DNA of 21,999 nt from Prolixibacteraceae bacterium (GTDB lineage Bacteria > Bacteroidota > Bacteroidia > Bacteroidales > Prolixibacteraceae). This document shows positions 8,160 through 15,896 of the stretch, piece by piece (the first letter of the stretch is position 1; each line of letters starts with the position of its first letter). Where the stretch lies: assembly GCA_017998095.1 (NCBI GenBank), contig JAGODU010000060.1:1-21999 (forward strand), in the 5' to 3' direction. The notes beneath the pieces are model-generated. The model saw only the letters and a program-made list of their open reading frames with translations, made no database searches and had not been told where the DNA came from. The position numbers and the translations under genes are program-made.

Positions 8160-9488
8160 ATGGGGTTAAAACGATCAAAAATTTTTGTTTTAGATACTAA
8201 TGTAATTCTTCACGATCATCGTTGCATATTTAATTTTCAGGATAATGATGTTGTTTTGCCAATTACTGTACTCGAAGAACTGGATAAATTCAAAAGAGGT
8301 AGCGATCAGCTTAATTATCAGGCAAGAGAATTTGTACGTTTGCTTGACGAGCTTGTAAAAGATGACCTTTTCAACGGAGGCCTGTCTCTTGGCCAAAAAA
8401 AGGGAAAGTTGAAAATTGAAACCGGGAAACACCCTTCAGAGAAAATTCTTTCTTCATTCAGAGAGGATATTCCTGACCACCGTATTCTTGCTATTACCGA
8501 ACATTTGAAAGTTAACAACCCCGGAAGAAAGGTTGTTTTGATTTCAAAAGATATAAATCTGAGAATGAAGGCTAAATCTTTGGCTATAGATGCTGAAGAT
8601 TATAAAAACGATAAAGTAACCGACCCTCAGATTCTTGATAAAGGCGTGAATGTTAAGGATCAGTTTAACGATGCCCTTATTACTAAATTATATGATGAAA
8701 AGTATATTTCATTCAAGGATTCAGGCTTTGAAAAGCATCCTGATGCAAATGATTATTATATTTTCAAGGGAACTAGCGCTTCTGCTTTAGTACGATATGA
8801 AGGTGAAACAAAACGTTTTGAACGGGTAGATAAGAGAACTGCTTATGGAATCAAACCCAGAAATGCTGAGCAGACATTTTTGCTGAACGCATTGTTTAAT
8901 CCTGAAATTAAGCTGGTCGCTGTAACAGGAAAGGCTGGTACCGGAAAAACATTGCTGGCTCTTGCTGCTGCTGTTGCTCAGCACGATCAGTTCGACCAGA
9001 TAATGCTTGCCCGACCGATAGTTGCATTAAGCAACCGCGATATTGGATTCCTTCCCGGGGATGCCGATGAAAAAATCAGACCTTATATGCAGCCGCTTTA
9101 TGATAATCTTGGTGTTATCAAGCACTGTTTCAACCCAAGGAGCGTTGAATATACCCGCATTGAGGAAATGGAAAAAGATGAAAAGCTGGTTATTGCAGCT
9201 TTAGCTTACATAAGGGGGCGAAGTCTTTCCAATTCTTATTTCATAATTGATGAAGCTCAAAACCTTACCCCACACGAAGTTAAAACTATAATTACAAGAG
9301 CAGGGGAGGGTACTAAAATGGTTTTCACCGGCGATTTACATCAGATTGATTCACCTTATCTCGATCAGCAGTCAAACGGGCTGGCCTATCTATCTGATAA
9401 GATGAAAGGACAAACTCTTTTTGCTCATATCAACCTTGTAAAAGGTGAAAGAAGTTATCTTGCCGAACTGGCAAGCGATCTGTTGTAA
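8160..9488 (+). CDS. phoH: PIN-PhoH protein (PhoH2-type RNA-associated ATPase)
   Basis: 442 residues in two domains. The N-terminal PIN nuclease-like domain (~5-150) begins FVLDTNVILHD (9-19) and keeps the expected acidic residues (D12, the LEEL region at 38-41, D106 in PDHRIL, D131 in ISKDINL). The C-terminal PhoH ATPase domain has Walker A GKAGTGKT (257-264), Walker B YFIIDEAQNLTP (360-371) and the sensor-like FTGDLHQID (389-397). Such PhoH2 fusions have been described as sequence-specific RNA helicase/RNases; here that is family knowledge rather than something visible. ATG at 8160 places the first PIN strand at residue 8, the normal distance. No exact Bacteroidota promoter was found in the 137 bp upstream. 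Confidence 0.95.
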   Translation: MGLKRSKIFVLDTNVILHDHRCIFNFQDNDVVLPITVLEELDKFKRGSDQLNYQAREFVRLLDELVKDDLFNGGLSLGQKKGKLKIETGKHPSEKILSSFREDIPDHRILAITEHLKVNNPGRKVVLISKDINLRMKAKSLAIDAEDYKNDKVTDPQILDKGVNVKDQFNDALITKLYDEKYISFKDSGFEKHPDANDYYIFKGTSASALVRYEGETKRFERVDKRTAYGIKPRNAEQTFLLNALFNPEIKLVAVTGKAGTGKTLLALAAAVAQHDQFDQIMLARPIVALSNRDIGFLPGDADEKIRPYMQPLYDNLGVIKHCFNPRSVEYTRIEEMEKDEKLVIAALAYIRGRSLSNSYFIIDEAQNLTPHEVKTIITRAGEGTKMVFTGDLHQIDSPYLDQQSNGLAYLSDKMKGQTLFAHINLVKGERSYLAELASDLL

Positions 9489-9518
9489 GCTTTATTTAAA
9501 ATATTATTTATCCTATTG

Positions 9519-9630
9519 CCTGCAATATTAATTTTATTATCCCGTTTTTATTTCTGTAAGGATTGGGATGTTATTCACTTCTATTGCAGGTTATCGTTGG
9601 TCATTTTTATTACGTATCCTCCCAATCCTT
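9519..9630 (+). repeat. Two interleaved perfect inverted repeats followed by a T-rich run, before the nitroreductase
   Basis: Pair A: CCTGCAATA (9519-9527) with TATTGCAGG (9582-9590), 9 bp. Pair B: AAGGATTGGGA (9558-9568) with TCCCAATCCTT (9620-9630), 11 bp, followed by a T-rich stretch (9629-9640). The order A1-B1-A2-B2 means both helices can form together only as a pseudoknot-like fold; otherwise they are separate elements. Pair B plus its T-run resembles a long-loop terminator or attenuator. Function is inference. Confidence 0.5.
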
Positions 9631-9654
9631 TTTGTTTTTTATATCTTTACTCCC

Positions 9655-10224
9655 ATGATCAAGGACATCTTAATAAAAAACAGAAGTTACAGGCGTTACG
9701 ACGAAAATGTTGAAATTCCTGAAGAAAAGCTGGTAGAATGGGTTAACCTTACCCGCTATTGTGCTTCAGGCAAAAATGCCCAACCTTTGAAATATATTAT
9801 CTCTTGCGAAAAGGAGAAAAACAAGAAAGTCTTTTCAACTTTGGCATGGGCTGCATTCCTTAAAGATTGGGATGGTCCTGTTGAAGGAGAAAGGCCGACT
9901 GCATATATCATTCAAATGCTCGATACTGCGATTTCAAGCAACTTCTTCTGCGATGATGGAATTGCAGCTCAAAGCATTTTGTTGGCTGCTGTTGAGGAAG
10001 GCTTTGGCGGATGTATTTTTCGTTCCATTAATAAAGCAAAATTAACCGAGTTATTAGGCATTCCTGACCAGTTCCAGATAATTAATGTCATCTCCCTTGG
10101 CAAACCAATTGAAAAGGTTGTTATTGATGATTTGAAAAATGATGATTATAAGTACTGGAGAGAAGAAGACGGTACACATCATGTTCCCAAAAGATTGTTA
10201 AAAGATATTCTTCTCAACATTTAA
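9655..10224 (+). CDS. Nitroreductase-family flavoprotein
   Basis: From the ATG at 9655 the protein has 189 residues and opens MIKDILIKNRSYRRYDEN, which is the canonical nitroreductase start (RSxRRY FMN-phosphate-binding motif). Further along are CASGKNAQPLKY (the FMN-contacting 'N-x-QP' motif), a DDGIAAQSILLAAVEEGFGGC segment that is the usual second FMN/dimer element, and a C-terminal IISLGKP-like strand (VISLGKP). Members reduce nitro-aromatics, quinones or flavin-linked substrates with NAD(P)H as homodimers. The physiological substrate is unknown. An in-frame ATG at 9568 would add 29 hydrophobic residues (IAGYRWSFLLRILPILFVFY), but this stretch coincides with the inverted repeat and T-rich tract, so I prefer 9655. 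There is no clear ribosome binding site at either start, which is common in Bacteroidota. Confidence 0.9.
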   Translation: MIKDILIKNRSYRRYDENVEIPEEKLVEWVNLTRYCASGKNAQPLKYIISCEKEKNKKVFSTLAWAAFLKDWDGPVEGERPTAYIIQMLDTAISSNFFCDDGIAAQSILLAAVEEGFGGCIFRSINKAKLTELLGIPDQFQIINVISLGKPIEKVVIDDLKNDDYKYWREEDGTHHVPKRLLKDILLNI

Positions 10225-10318
10225 TTTTTCAGTCAATAAACAATCAATTATTACTTGTTGCTACAAATGTGAAATATTTAAAACATGTATTTAAAATGGA
10301 CAAATTATGTAATGATTA

Positions 10319-11233
10319 TCATTGTCTTACGAATATCGCTTTAATTATGTCCCACACCATTTTAGGGTTCTCCTTTAATCTTCTTGAGCAATATCCAAAC
10401 CAGTCTTTACCGAACGGGACATAAACTCTCATCTTATGTCCTTCACGAACAAGACGATCCCTTAAGTTGGGAGTTACTCCGTATAACATTTGAAATTCAT
10501 ACTTGTCTTTACTGACAGAATATTTATTTATCAGTTTTAATGATTCATCTACAAGATAAGAATCATGGGTGGCAATACCTGTATATATTCCATTTTTCAG
10601 TAGCAATTCCAGCAAGTTTAAATAGTTTGATCTAACTTCAGAATATCCCTGATAAGCCACATCTTCAGGTTCAACATATATTCCCTTACATAGTCTGAAA
10701 TTTAATTTTTCAGGATTTCCATGTGTGTCTTTAATCAGATCTTCTATATCTTTTCTGGTTCGGTACAGATATGCCTGTATTACTAACCCTACATTGTTGG
10801 GGAAGTCATTCTTAAGCTTCTTATATAGTTCAATTTCATCTGAAGTGCATTGCGAATCCTCCATGTCTAACCTGATAAAACTATTTTTCTCAGATGCGTT
10901 CTTTATAACTTCCTTCAATAGCTCATAGCATTTGTCTTTGTTTATAAGCAGTCCGAAGCTTGTTGGCTTTACAGAAAAGTTTCCTATTATTTTTTCATTT
11001 GTAAAACGGTTTATAATTTCAATATAACCGTTTTTATTTGACTCTGCTTCTTCAACCGTGTGTATAAATTCGCCAAGCAAATCAACCGTAATATGTATTC
11101 CTCTTTCATTTAATTGTCTGGATATAGAAATACACTCATCAATAGTTACACCTGCCACGTATCTTTTTGAAAAAATCCAAACAAACTTTTTTGGGAAATA
11201 GGGTAAAATATTAGCAATTATCTTATTGAGCAT
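10319..11233 (-). CDS. Proline dehydrogenase (monofunctional, FAD-dependent)
   Basis: 304 residues, the compact size of monofunctional PRODH. The beta-barrel motifs appear in order: FSVKPTSFG (86-94), FIRLDMED (119-126), IQAYLYRT (152-159), FRLCKGIYVEP (179-189), IATHD (220-224), EFQMLYGV (246-253), RVYVPFG (269-275) and YCSRRLKENP (281-290), whose paired arginines bind the proline carboxylate. It oxidises L-proline to delta1-pyrroline-5-carboxylate, passing electrons through FAD to the quinone pool at the membrane. The partner P5C dehydrogenase is not in this window. The gene stands alone: convergent with the nitroreductase (94-bp gap without a clear terminator) and divergent from the OmpH-like gene (290 bp). 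A near-match promoter element TAAATTTA (one mismatch) lies upstream. Confidence 0.94.
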   Translation of the reverse strand: MLNKIIANILPYFPKKFVWIFSKRYVAGVTIDECISISRQLNERGIHITVDLLGEFIHTVEEAESNKNGYIEIINRFTNEKIIGNFSVKPTSFGLLINKDKCYELLKEVIKNASEKNSFIRLDMEDSQCTSDEIELYKKLKNDFPNNVGLVIQAYLYRTRKDIEDLIKDTHGNPEKLNFRLCKGIYVEPEDVAYQGYSEVRSNYLNLLELLLKNGIYTGIATHDSYLVDESLKLINKYSVSKDKYEFQMLYGVTPNLRDRLVREGHKMRVYVPFGKDWFGYCSRRLKENPKMVWDIIKAIFVRQ

Positions 11234-11362
11234 ACTAATGAAATTTTAAGTGATACAGGTTAAATTTAGCATATTCCAATTATGTTACTAATGACCTAAA
11301 TCAGCCGTATTGCATGACTTTTGGCATAAATTGCCGATGCTTTAACTTTGTTTATTATAACA

Positions 11363-11393
11363 TTGTGACTATTGAATTTTAAATTTATCTTTG
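11363..11393 (+). promoter_or_regulatory. Bacteroidota-type promoter for the OmpH/Skp-like gene
   Basis: TTG at 11363-11365 and an exact TAnnTTTG (TATCTTTG, 11386-11393) are 20 bp apart, the spacing expected for the primary Bacteroidota sigma factor. A start near 11400 would give a leader of about 124 nt. A second exact -7 match, TAAATTTG (11461-11468), has no TTG at the right distance and could be a weaker internal start. Confidence 0.65.
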
Positions 11394-11416
11394 CGATTAA
11401 ATAAATTATTTTAAAA

Positions 11417-11440
11417 ATGAAACGAGCATGTTCGTTTTAA
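11417..11440 (+). other. Seven-codon leader ORF within a hairpin in the OmpH-like leader
   Basis: ATG at 11417 opens a tiny frame encoding MKRACSF and ending in TAA at 11438-11440. It overlaps a stem made of AAACGA (11420-11425) and TCGTTT (11432-11437), extendable by a G-U pair, followed by TTTTAATT. It sits just after the predicted transcription start. There is no evidence that it is translated. Confidence 0.3.
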
Positions 11441-11523
11441 TTACATACATTGATGAATTATAAATTTGTGTTAGTATATTTTAACATGTAAGTTCCATAA
11501 AACCTTAAATAAATTTTATACGG

Positions 11524-12117
11524 ATGAAAAAATTACCTTTAATCCTTAGCATTATATCACTGGCCGGTGTATTGGCATTGGCAGTTTTATCATTTGTAAA
11601 TAATTCAGATAGCAGTTCAAAGGGGAAATCAAATAATGGTAAAGAATCAGGTGAAATAAAAATTGCTTATATACAAACTGATTCAGTTCTTGTGAACTAT
11701 AATCTTGCAGTTGATTTGCATAAAGATTTCATTAACCAACAACAACAATACAATTCAGAATTCGGCAGAAAAAGGGAATCACTGGAAAGACAAGCAGCTG
11801 CCTTTCAGGAAAAGTTGCAAAGAGGTGGCTTCCTAAATGAAGAGAGAGCAATGAATGAACGTGATAAAATTCTTGGTCAGGAAGAAGAAATGCGAAAGAT
11901 GGATTATGAGCTTTCAACAAAACTGAGTCAAATGGAAGCTTCTATTAATCAAAGATTGGCTGACAGCATTGTTTCCTATGTCAAAGAATATAATAAGAAA
12001 CATAACTATACCTACATTTTGAGCAATAGCGGTAATATTGTTGTTGGAGATCAGAAGTATAATATTTCAAAGGAAATTCTCGACGGATTAAATTCCCGTT
12101 ATTCATCAATGAAGTAA
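11524..12117 (+). CDS. OmpH/Skp-family periplasmic chaperone-like protein
   Basis: 197 residues. The N-terminus MKKLPLILSIISLAGVLALAVL is a signal peptide or membrane anchor with no lipobox cysteine, followed by a Ser/Gly/Lys-rich linker (27-45). IKIAYIQTDSVLVNY (45-59) is the typical first strand of OmpH/Skp domains. Residues ~70-140 are a long, charged, Gln/Glu/Arg-rich coiled-coil tentacle, and YTYILSNSGNIVVGDQKYNIS (152-172) with a final helix closes the body. Skp trimers hold unfolded outer-membrane proteins in the periplasm. The family role is inferred because several paralogues are common in this phylum. It has its own promoter and ends in a strong terminator, so it is monocistronic. 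Confidence 0.9.
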   Translation: MKKLPLILSIISLAGVLALAVLSFVNNSDSSSKGKSNNGKESGEIKIAYIQTDSVLVNYNLAVDLHKDFINQQQQYNSEFGRKRESLERQAAAFQEKLQRGGFLNEERAMNERDKILGQEEEMRKMDYELSTKLSQMEASINQRLADSIVSYVKEYNKKHNYTYILSNSGNIVVGDQKYNISKEILDGLNSRYSSMK

Positions 12118-12135
12118 TATTTATAAAAATATCTC

Positions 12136-12170
12136 AAAACCGTGTTCCTAAAAAACACGGTTTTTTTATT
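12136..12170 (+). terminator. Rho-independent terminator after the OmpH-like gene
   Basis: Perfect 11-bp stem AAAACCGTGTT (12136-12146) / AACACGGTTTT (12154-12164) with a 7-base loop and a continuous T run to 12167. It begins 18 bp after the stop codon at 12117 and ends only about 10 bp before the next start codon. Confidence 0.93.
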
Positions 12171-12179
12171 TTTAGCTGA

Positions 12180-13418
12180 ATGAGTTTTGCTGCTAACTAT
12201 ATTAAAAAGAATGAAGGGAATTATTTCTTTAATCCTCCTAAGTTACCCTCCTGTAATATGGTAATCGTAATTCCTTGTTACGATGAACCCGATATATCAA
12301 AGACAATCTGTTCTCTTTTCAATTGTGAGAATCCCGGCTGTAATATTGCTTTGTTTATTATTATCAATAGTAGTACAGATACTCCTGAAAATATAATTTA
12401 TCAAAATGAGATTTCGTATAAAGAGATTATTGAGCTTTCAATAGAAGCACCTGATTGGCTTAATGTTTATGTTTTAAATGTGAAAGGTCTACCGGCTAAG
12501 AATGCAGGGGTAGGGTGGGCAAGGAAAATTGGAATGGATATGGCGATTGTCCATTTTAACCAGTTAAATAATAAAAACGGGATCATTATATCACTTGATG
12601 CTGACACTTTGGTTGAAAGAAACTACTTGATTTCTATAAGAGATTTCTATGACAATAATCCTGAAAGCATTGCAGCTGCTATTTATTTTGAACATCCGTT
12701 AAATGACGGTTTTACAAACAATGCTATTATTATGTACGAGCTATATATGCGTTACTATAAGAATGCAATAATAGCTTCGGGGTTTCCTTATTCTGTTTAC
12801 TCTGTGGGATCATGTTTTTCAGTTCTTGCAAGGGCTTATGTTTCTCAGGGAGGAATGAACCGCAGAAAAGCAGGCGAGGATTTTTATTTTCTGAATAAGC
12901 TACATTCTTACGGAAAGATTGGGGAGATAAAAGACTCAACTGTATACCCTTCATCAAGGTTGTCAGACAGAGTACCCTTTGGAACAGGACAGGTTATTAA
13001 TAAATTGGTATTAGGAGAGAAAAGCTCTTTAAATACTTATACATTTGAATCTTTTTTAATATTAAGAAATCTTTTTTTGTCTGTTGATGATATATATAAA
13101 AACAGAAACATGGATACGGTTTTTGAGAATGATGTTTTAAAGAAGTTTTGTTATTTATATGATTTACCATCAAAGATTTCAAATTTGATTTCAAATTGCA
13201 GTTCTATGGGAGTTTTCAAAAAACGTTTCTTTCATATTTTTGATTCATTTGTAATTTTAAAATGGCTTAACTTTGCTGCTGAAAATGGATATATAAAAAC
13301 TGACCTATCCGGTGAATGTTTAAAACTATTTTCTTTTTTAAATGTTAAATTAGAGGGAGTTTATAAAGAGACCTATGAATTATTAAAGATATTTAGGAAA
13401 CTGGACAGGGCAATATAA
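12180..13418 (+). CDS. Family 2 glycosyltransferase (GT-A fold, cytoplasmic)
   Basis: 412 residues. MVIVIPCYDEPDI (27-39) is the nucleotide-sugar-binding first strand of GT2 enzymes. GIIISLDADTLVERNYL (134-150) contains the metal-binding DAD. AGEDFYFLNKL (231-241) is the acceptor-side ED motif, and RLSDRVPFGTG (260-270) is a further conserved-looking block. AKNAGVGWARKIGMDMA (106-122) resembles the loop that contacts the nucleotide sugar. No membrane segment is evident, so the enzyme is probably cytosolic or peripheral. Donor and acceptor are unknown. The start codon lies just downstream of the preceding terminator, with TATTTTTA (12167-12174, one mismatch to TAnnTTTG) directly before it. The mRNA could therefore be leaderless. 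The small membrane protein gene follows after 14 bp. Confidence 0.88.
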   Translation: MSFAANYIKKNEGNYFFNPPKLPSCNMVIVIPCYDEPDISKTICSLFNCENPGCNIALFIIINSSTDTPENIIYQNEISYKEIIELSIEAPDWLNVYVLNVKGLPAKNAGVGWARKIGMDMAIVHFNQLNNKNGIIISLDADTLVERNYLISIRDFYDNNPESIAAAIYFEHPLNDGFTNNAIIMYELYMRYYKNAIIASGFPYSVYSVGSCFSVLARAYVSQGGMNRRKAGEDFYFLNKLHSYGKIGEIKDSTVYPSSRLSDRVPFGTGQVINKLVLGEKSSLNTYTFESFLILRNLFLSVDDIYKNRNMDTVFENDVLKKFCYLYDLPSKISNLISNCSSMGVFKKRFFHIFDSFVILKWLNFAAENGYIKTDLSGECLKLFSFLNVKLEGVYKETYELLKIFRKLDRAI

Positions 13419-13432
13419 AATTTGAATTTATT

Positions 13433-13639
13433 ATGGAATTTTTAAAGTTAATAGTTATAGTTATTGTTTTATTGGCATTGGCTGTTTTTGGGTTAGCAAT
13501 TCAAATTATTTTCAAAAAGTCTCACAAATTTCCTAACATACACATAAGCAGGAATAAAAAGATGAAAGAAAATGGTATAACCTGCGCACAAAGTTGGGAT
13601 AAGAGTGAACAAATAAAAGCCAATTCAAATTCCAATTAG
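13433..13639 (+). CDS. Small single-pass membrane protein, function unknown
   Basis: 68 residues: one strong transmembrane helix (~5-28, LIVIVIVLLALAVFGLAIQII), a basic stop-transfer segment (KKSHK), then a short polar tail containing FPNIHISRNKKMKENGITCAQSWDKSEQ with a single cysteine. I recall similarly built small proteins with an 'NK-GI-C-Q' tail in Bacteroidota annotated only as hypothetical or membrane proteins; that memory could not be checked here. It starts 14 bp after the glycosyltransferase stop on the same strand, so it is likely co-transcribed. Its TAG stop overlaps the stop of the convergent propeller gene by four bases. The cysteine could ligate a cofactor or form a disulfide, but nothing in the sequence decides this. 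Confidence 0.75.
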   Translation: MEFLKLIVIVIVLLALAVFGLAIQIIFKKSHKFPNIHISRNKKMKENGITCAQSWDKSEQIKANSNSN

Positions 13640-14775
13640 ATTGACTGAAGTTTTATTTTCAATATTATTGGATTTCTTTCTTTATTGACTATTCCTGACA
13701 GCTCATCAAAAACAGGTGAGATATTTTCAATTCCGGAATTAAACAATTGCCTGAATTTCCTTGGAGCTACTAAAAATATAAGTTCATTATTATCAGTTAA
13801 TGCCTGTGCTTTATCGAAAGCACCAATTCCTGCATTTTCGTTATAACTGTAAGTTATTTTTTTGTTTTTATCGTAAATGATATGATACATTTCTTTTTGG
13901 TTTTCTCCGGTAAAATTCAAAAAGAAATAAGCAAAGTCCTTGTTTTCAAGATATTTCTTTATGGTATAATAGCCGGCATGATTGATAAGCCTGTATGAAT
14001 CGTAGGCTTCAAGCATATGATAATTGGGAAGTAGATTCTTGTTGCCGTAATTAAATACAAACTTTTCTGTGATATTATTATTATTACTTATTAGATAAGT
14101 TGTATTGCCAAGTAATTCCCACATATATGTTCCATCATCAGTAGTGTAAAATGAATAGCCTTCAGTTGGAGTACATTTAGTTACAAGTCTTAATTTTTTA
14201 TCTGTCGTCTTACCGCTTCTATCAGCAATTAGAAGCCTGTATTGAGTTTCTTTATTATTCCATCCTGTGTAAATCAAATAATTACCCTCTTTAGTTCTGG
14301 TGAAATCAGAAGGATTAAGCGCAAGTTTAATTTTATCAAGCTTTTTACCTTCATAAGTAAATCTTTGAATTGCTGATTCTTCAAAATTGTATAATTCAAC
14401 AAGTTTATTGAAGTGATTGATATTAAATTTTGCAGGATTTGTAAGTACAAGTTTGTTTGAACTCTGTAAAGACGTATCCTGTGCTGTAATGGTATTTAAA
14501 AGAATCCCTTCTTCATCAAATCTGTAAACTGACTGAGTAAATTTATTATCAAGAATGAAATAATTATTGTCATAATACTTCATTTCCATATCCTGAGATA
14601 TCATCCCGATTTTAGTTATTTGAAGAGGAGTAAAGCTAACTTCACTAATTAAAGGACTTTCAATAATATCAATAAGTGGTTGTTGTAGTAAAGATATTTC
14701 AACCTGACCCTGTACTACAAGGATATTTAGAATAAGGATAATCGAAACAAATATCTTTTTAATTATTACCATCAC
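13636..14775 (-). CDS. Secreted 6-bladed beta-propeller protein, function unknown
   Basis: 379 residues with a signal peptide (about 1-24, a hydrophobic run from IIKKIFVSIILILNILVV to QGQ). The body has repeated short strands of the type seen in Bacteroidota '6-bladed beta-propeller' (DUF5128-like) proteins. Examples are YYDNNYFILDNKFTQSVYRF (67-86), QRFTYEGKKLDKIKL and the YLIYTGWNN block. It has no lipobox and no obvious catalytic motif. In this phylum such proteins are exported and often sit beside nutrient-uptake or surface genes, but their role is not known. It is the last of four same-strand genes (receptor, binding protein, ApbE, propeller), 81 bp after ApbE, which leaves room for its own promoter, though no exact TAnnTTTG was found there. 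Confidence 0.85.
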   Translation of the reverse strand: MMVIIKKIFVSIILILNILVVQGQVEISLLQQPLIDIIESPLISEVSFTPLQITKIGMISQDMEMKYYDNNYFILDNKFTQSVYRFDEEGILLNTITAQDTSLQSSNKLVLTNPAKFNINHFNKLVELYNFEESAIQRFTYEGKKLDKIKLALNPSDFTRTKEGNYLIYTGWNNKETQYRLLIADRSGKTTDKKLRLVTKCTPTEGYSFYTTDDGTYMWELLGNTTYLISNNNNITEKFVFNYGNKNLLPNYHMLEAYDSYRLINHAGYYTIKKYLENKDFAYFFLNFTGENQKEMYHIIYDKNKKITYSYNENAGIGAFDKAQALTDNNELIFLVAPRKFRQLFNSGIENISPVFDELSGIVNKERNPIILKIKLQSI

Positions 14776-14856
14776 TATATCATTTGAGTTTCATAAATCA
14801 ATATATTATCTTATCAGTCAGTTAGTCTTCAAAAAGGATGCCAGAAGTAAGGAATA

Positions 14857-15861
14857 TTATTTTTCAATGTAACTCTCAAATCTTTTAGTAAATTTTATTT
14901 GATTATTGCCTTCTTCATCTGAATAAATAAGCATTATCTCAATCCCGGGGACCTTTGAACTCATTTCAATTGTTTTTTCTACTCCCAGTACCATACATGC
15001 AGTAGCATAGGCATCAGCAGTCATACAGTCATCTGCAATAACTGATGCACTCAGAAGATTATGATCTACAGGATAGCCGGTATGGGGGTTGATAGTATGT
15101 GCATACTTTTTTCCATTTTCAATATAAAAATTTCTATAGTTTCCTGAAGTGGCAATTGCTTTATCAGGAAGTGAAATAATAGCTTCTAATTCAGAGGGAG
15201 TTATTGGTTCATTATCTTTTGGCTTGTTTATTCCAATCCTCCATGTCTTTCCTTCTTTATTGACTCCTCTGGCAACTACCTCACCTCCAATTTCAACCAT
15301 ATAATTTTTACACCCCATTCTTTTTAAATAATCGCCGGCAACGTCTACTGCGTATCCTTTTGCAATAGCACTGAAATCAAGCATTGTTCGGGGGTCATCT
15401 TTAACAATGATATTGTTTTCAATCTTTACTTTCTGATAACCTACAAAATCTAAAATGCTATCAATTAGTGAAGCAGTGACATTTTCTTTTGCCTTGAAAC
15501 CAAATCCCCATGCATTTACAAGCGGGGCAACAGTAACATCGAAAGCTCCTCCGGATATTTCTGATACTTCAATAGCTTTATTAAAAACCTTTACAAAATA
15601 GTTATCCAGAATAACATCTTCATTCCGGTTAACCTTTGATAATACTGATTCCTTATTGAAAGTAGAAACAGATATGTCGAGCATGTTTAGTTCTTTTTCA
15701 ATGCCTGCTTTCAAATCATTGCCATCCGGGCTTTCATATGTAATGTGATAGATTGTACCATAAATGAATCCTTCGTTTGAAATGTATTTACTATTGGCTT
15801 TCTTGGCATTACAGGAAAATAATAATAATGTTATCAATATTGGGAAAGTGATCCTAATCAT
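14857..15861 (-). CDS. apbE: FAD:protein FMN transferase (ApbE), lipoprotein
   Basis: 334 residues, starting with a lipoprotein signal (TLLLFSC, lipobox LFSC with C17). ApbE motifs: FSAIAKGYAVD (163-173), VEIGGEVVARG (189-199), AIATSGNYRNF (235-245), HTINPHTGYP (255-264) and MTADAYATA (280-288), the last supplying the Mg2+/catalytic Asp and Thr. The enzyme splits FAD and attaches FMN through a phosphoester bond to threonines of target proteins, classically NqrB and NqrC, in the periplasm. Here it lies about 3.3 kb downstream of nqrF on the same strand, separated by the receptor and binding-protein genes. It starts 35 bp after the binding protein stop, so it is probably co-transcribed with that gene rather than with nqr. 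Confidence 0.96.
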   Translation of the reverse strand: MIRITFPILITLLLFSCNAKKANSKYISNEGFIYGTIYHITYESPDGNDLKAGIEKELNMLDISVSTFNKESVLSKVNRNEDVILDNYFVKVFNKAIEVSEISGGAFDVTVAPLVNAWGFGFKAKENVTASLIDSILDFVGYQKVKIENNIIVKDDPRTMLDFSAIAKGYAVDVAGDYLKRMGCKNYMVEIGGEVVARGVNKEGKTWRIGINKPKDNEPITPSELEAIISLPDKAIATSGNYRNFYIENGKKYAHTINPHTGYPVDHNLLSASVIADDCMTADAYATACMVLGVEKTIEMSSKVPGIEIMLIYSDEEGNNQIKFTKRFESYIEK

Positions 15862-15896
15862 AAATGTGATTGTGTCTGAATAAATTCTGATATTTT

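Noticed and set aside
9516..9713. 65-codon frame spanning the nitroreductase leader
   Set aside because: It runs out of frame into the nitroreductase gene, shows no family signature, and its composition follows the T-rich leader.
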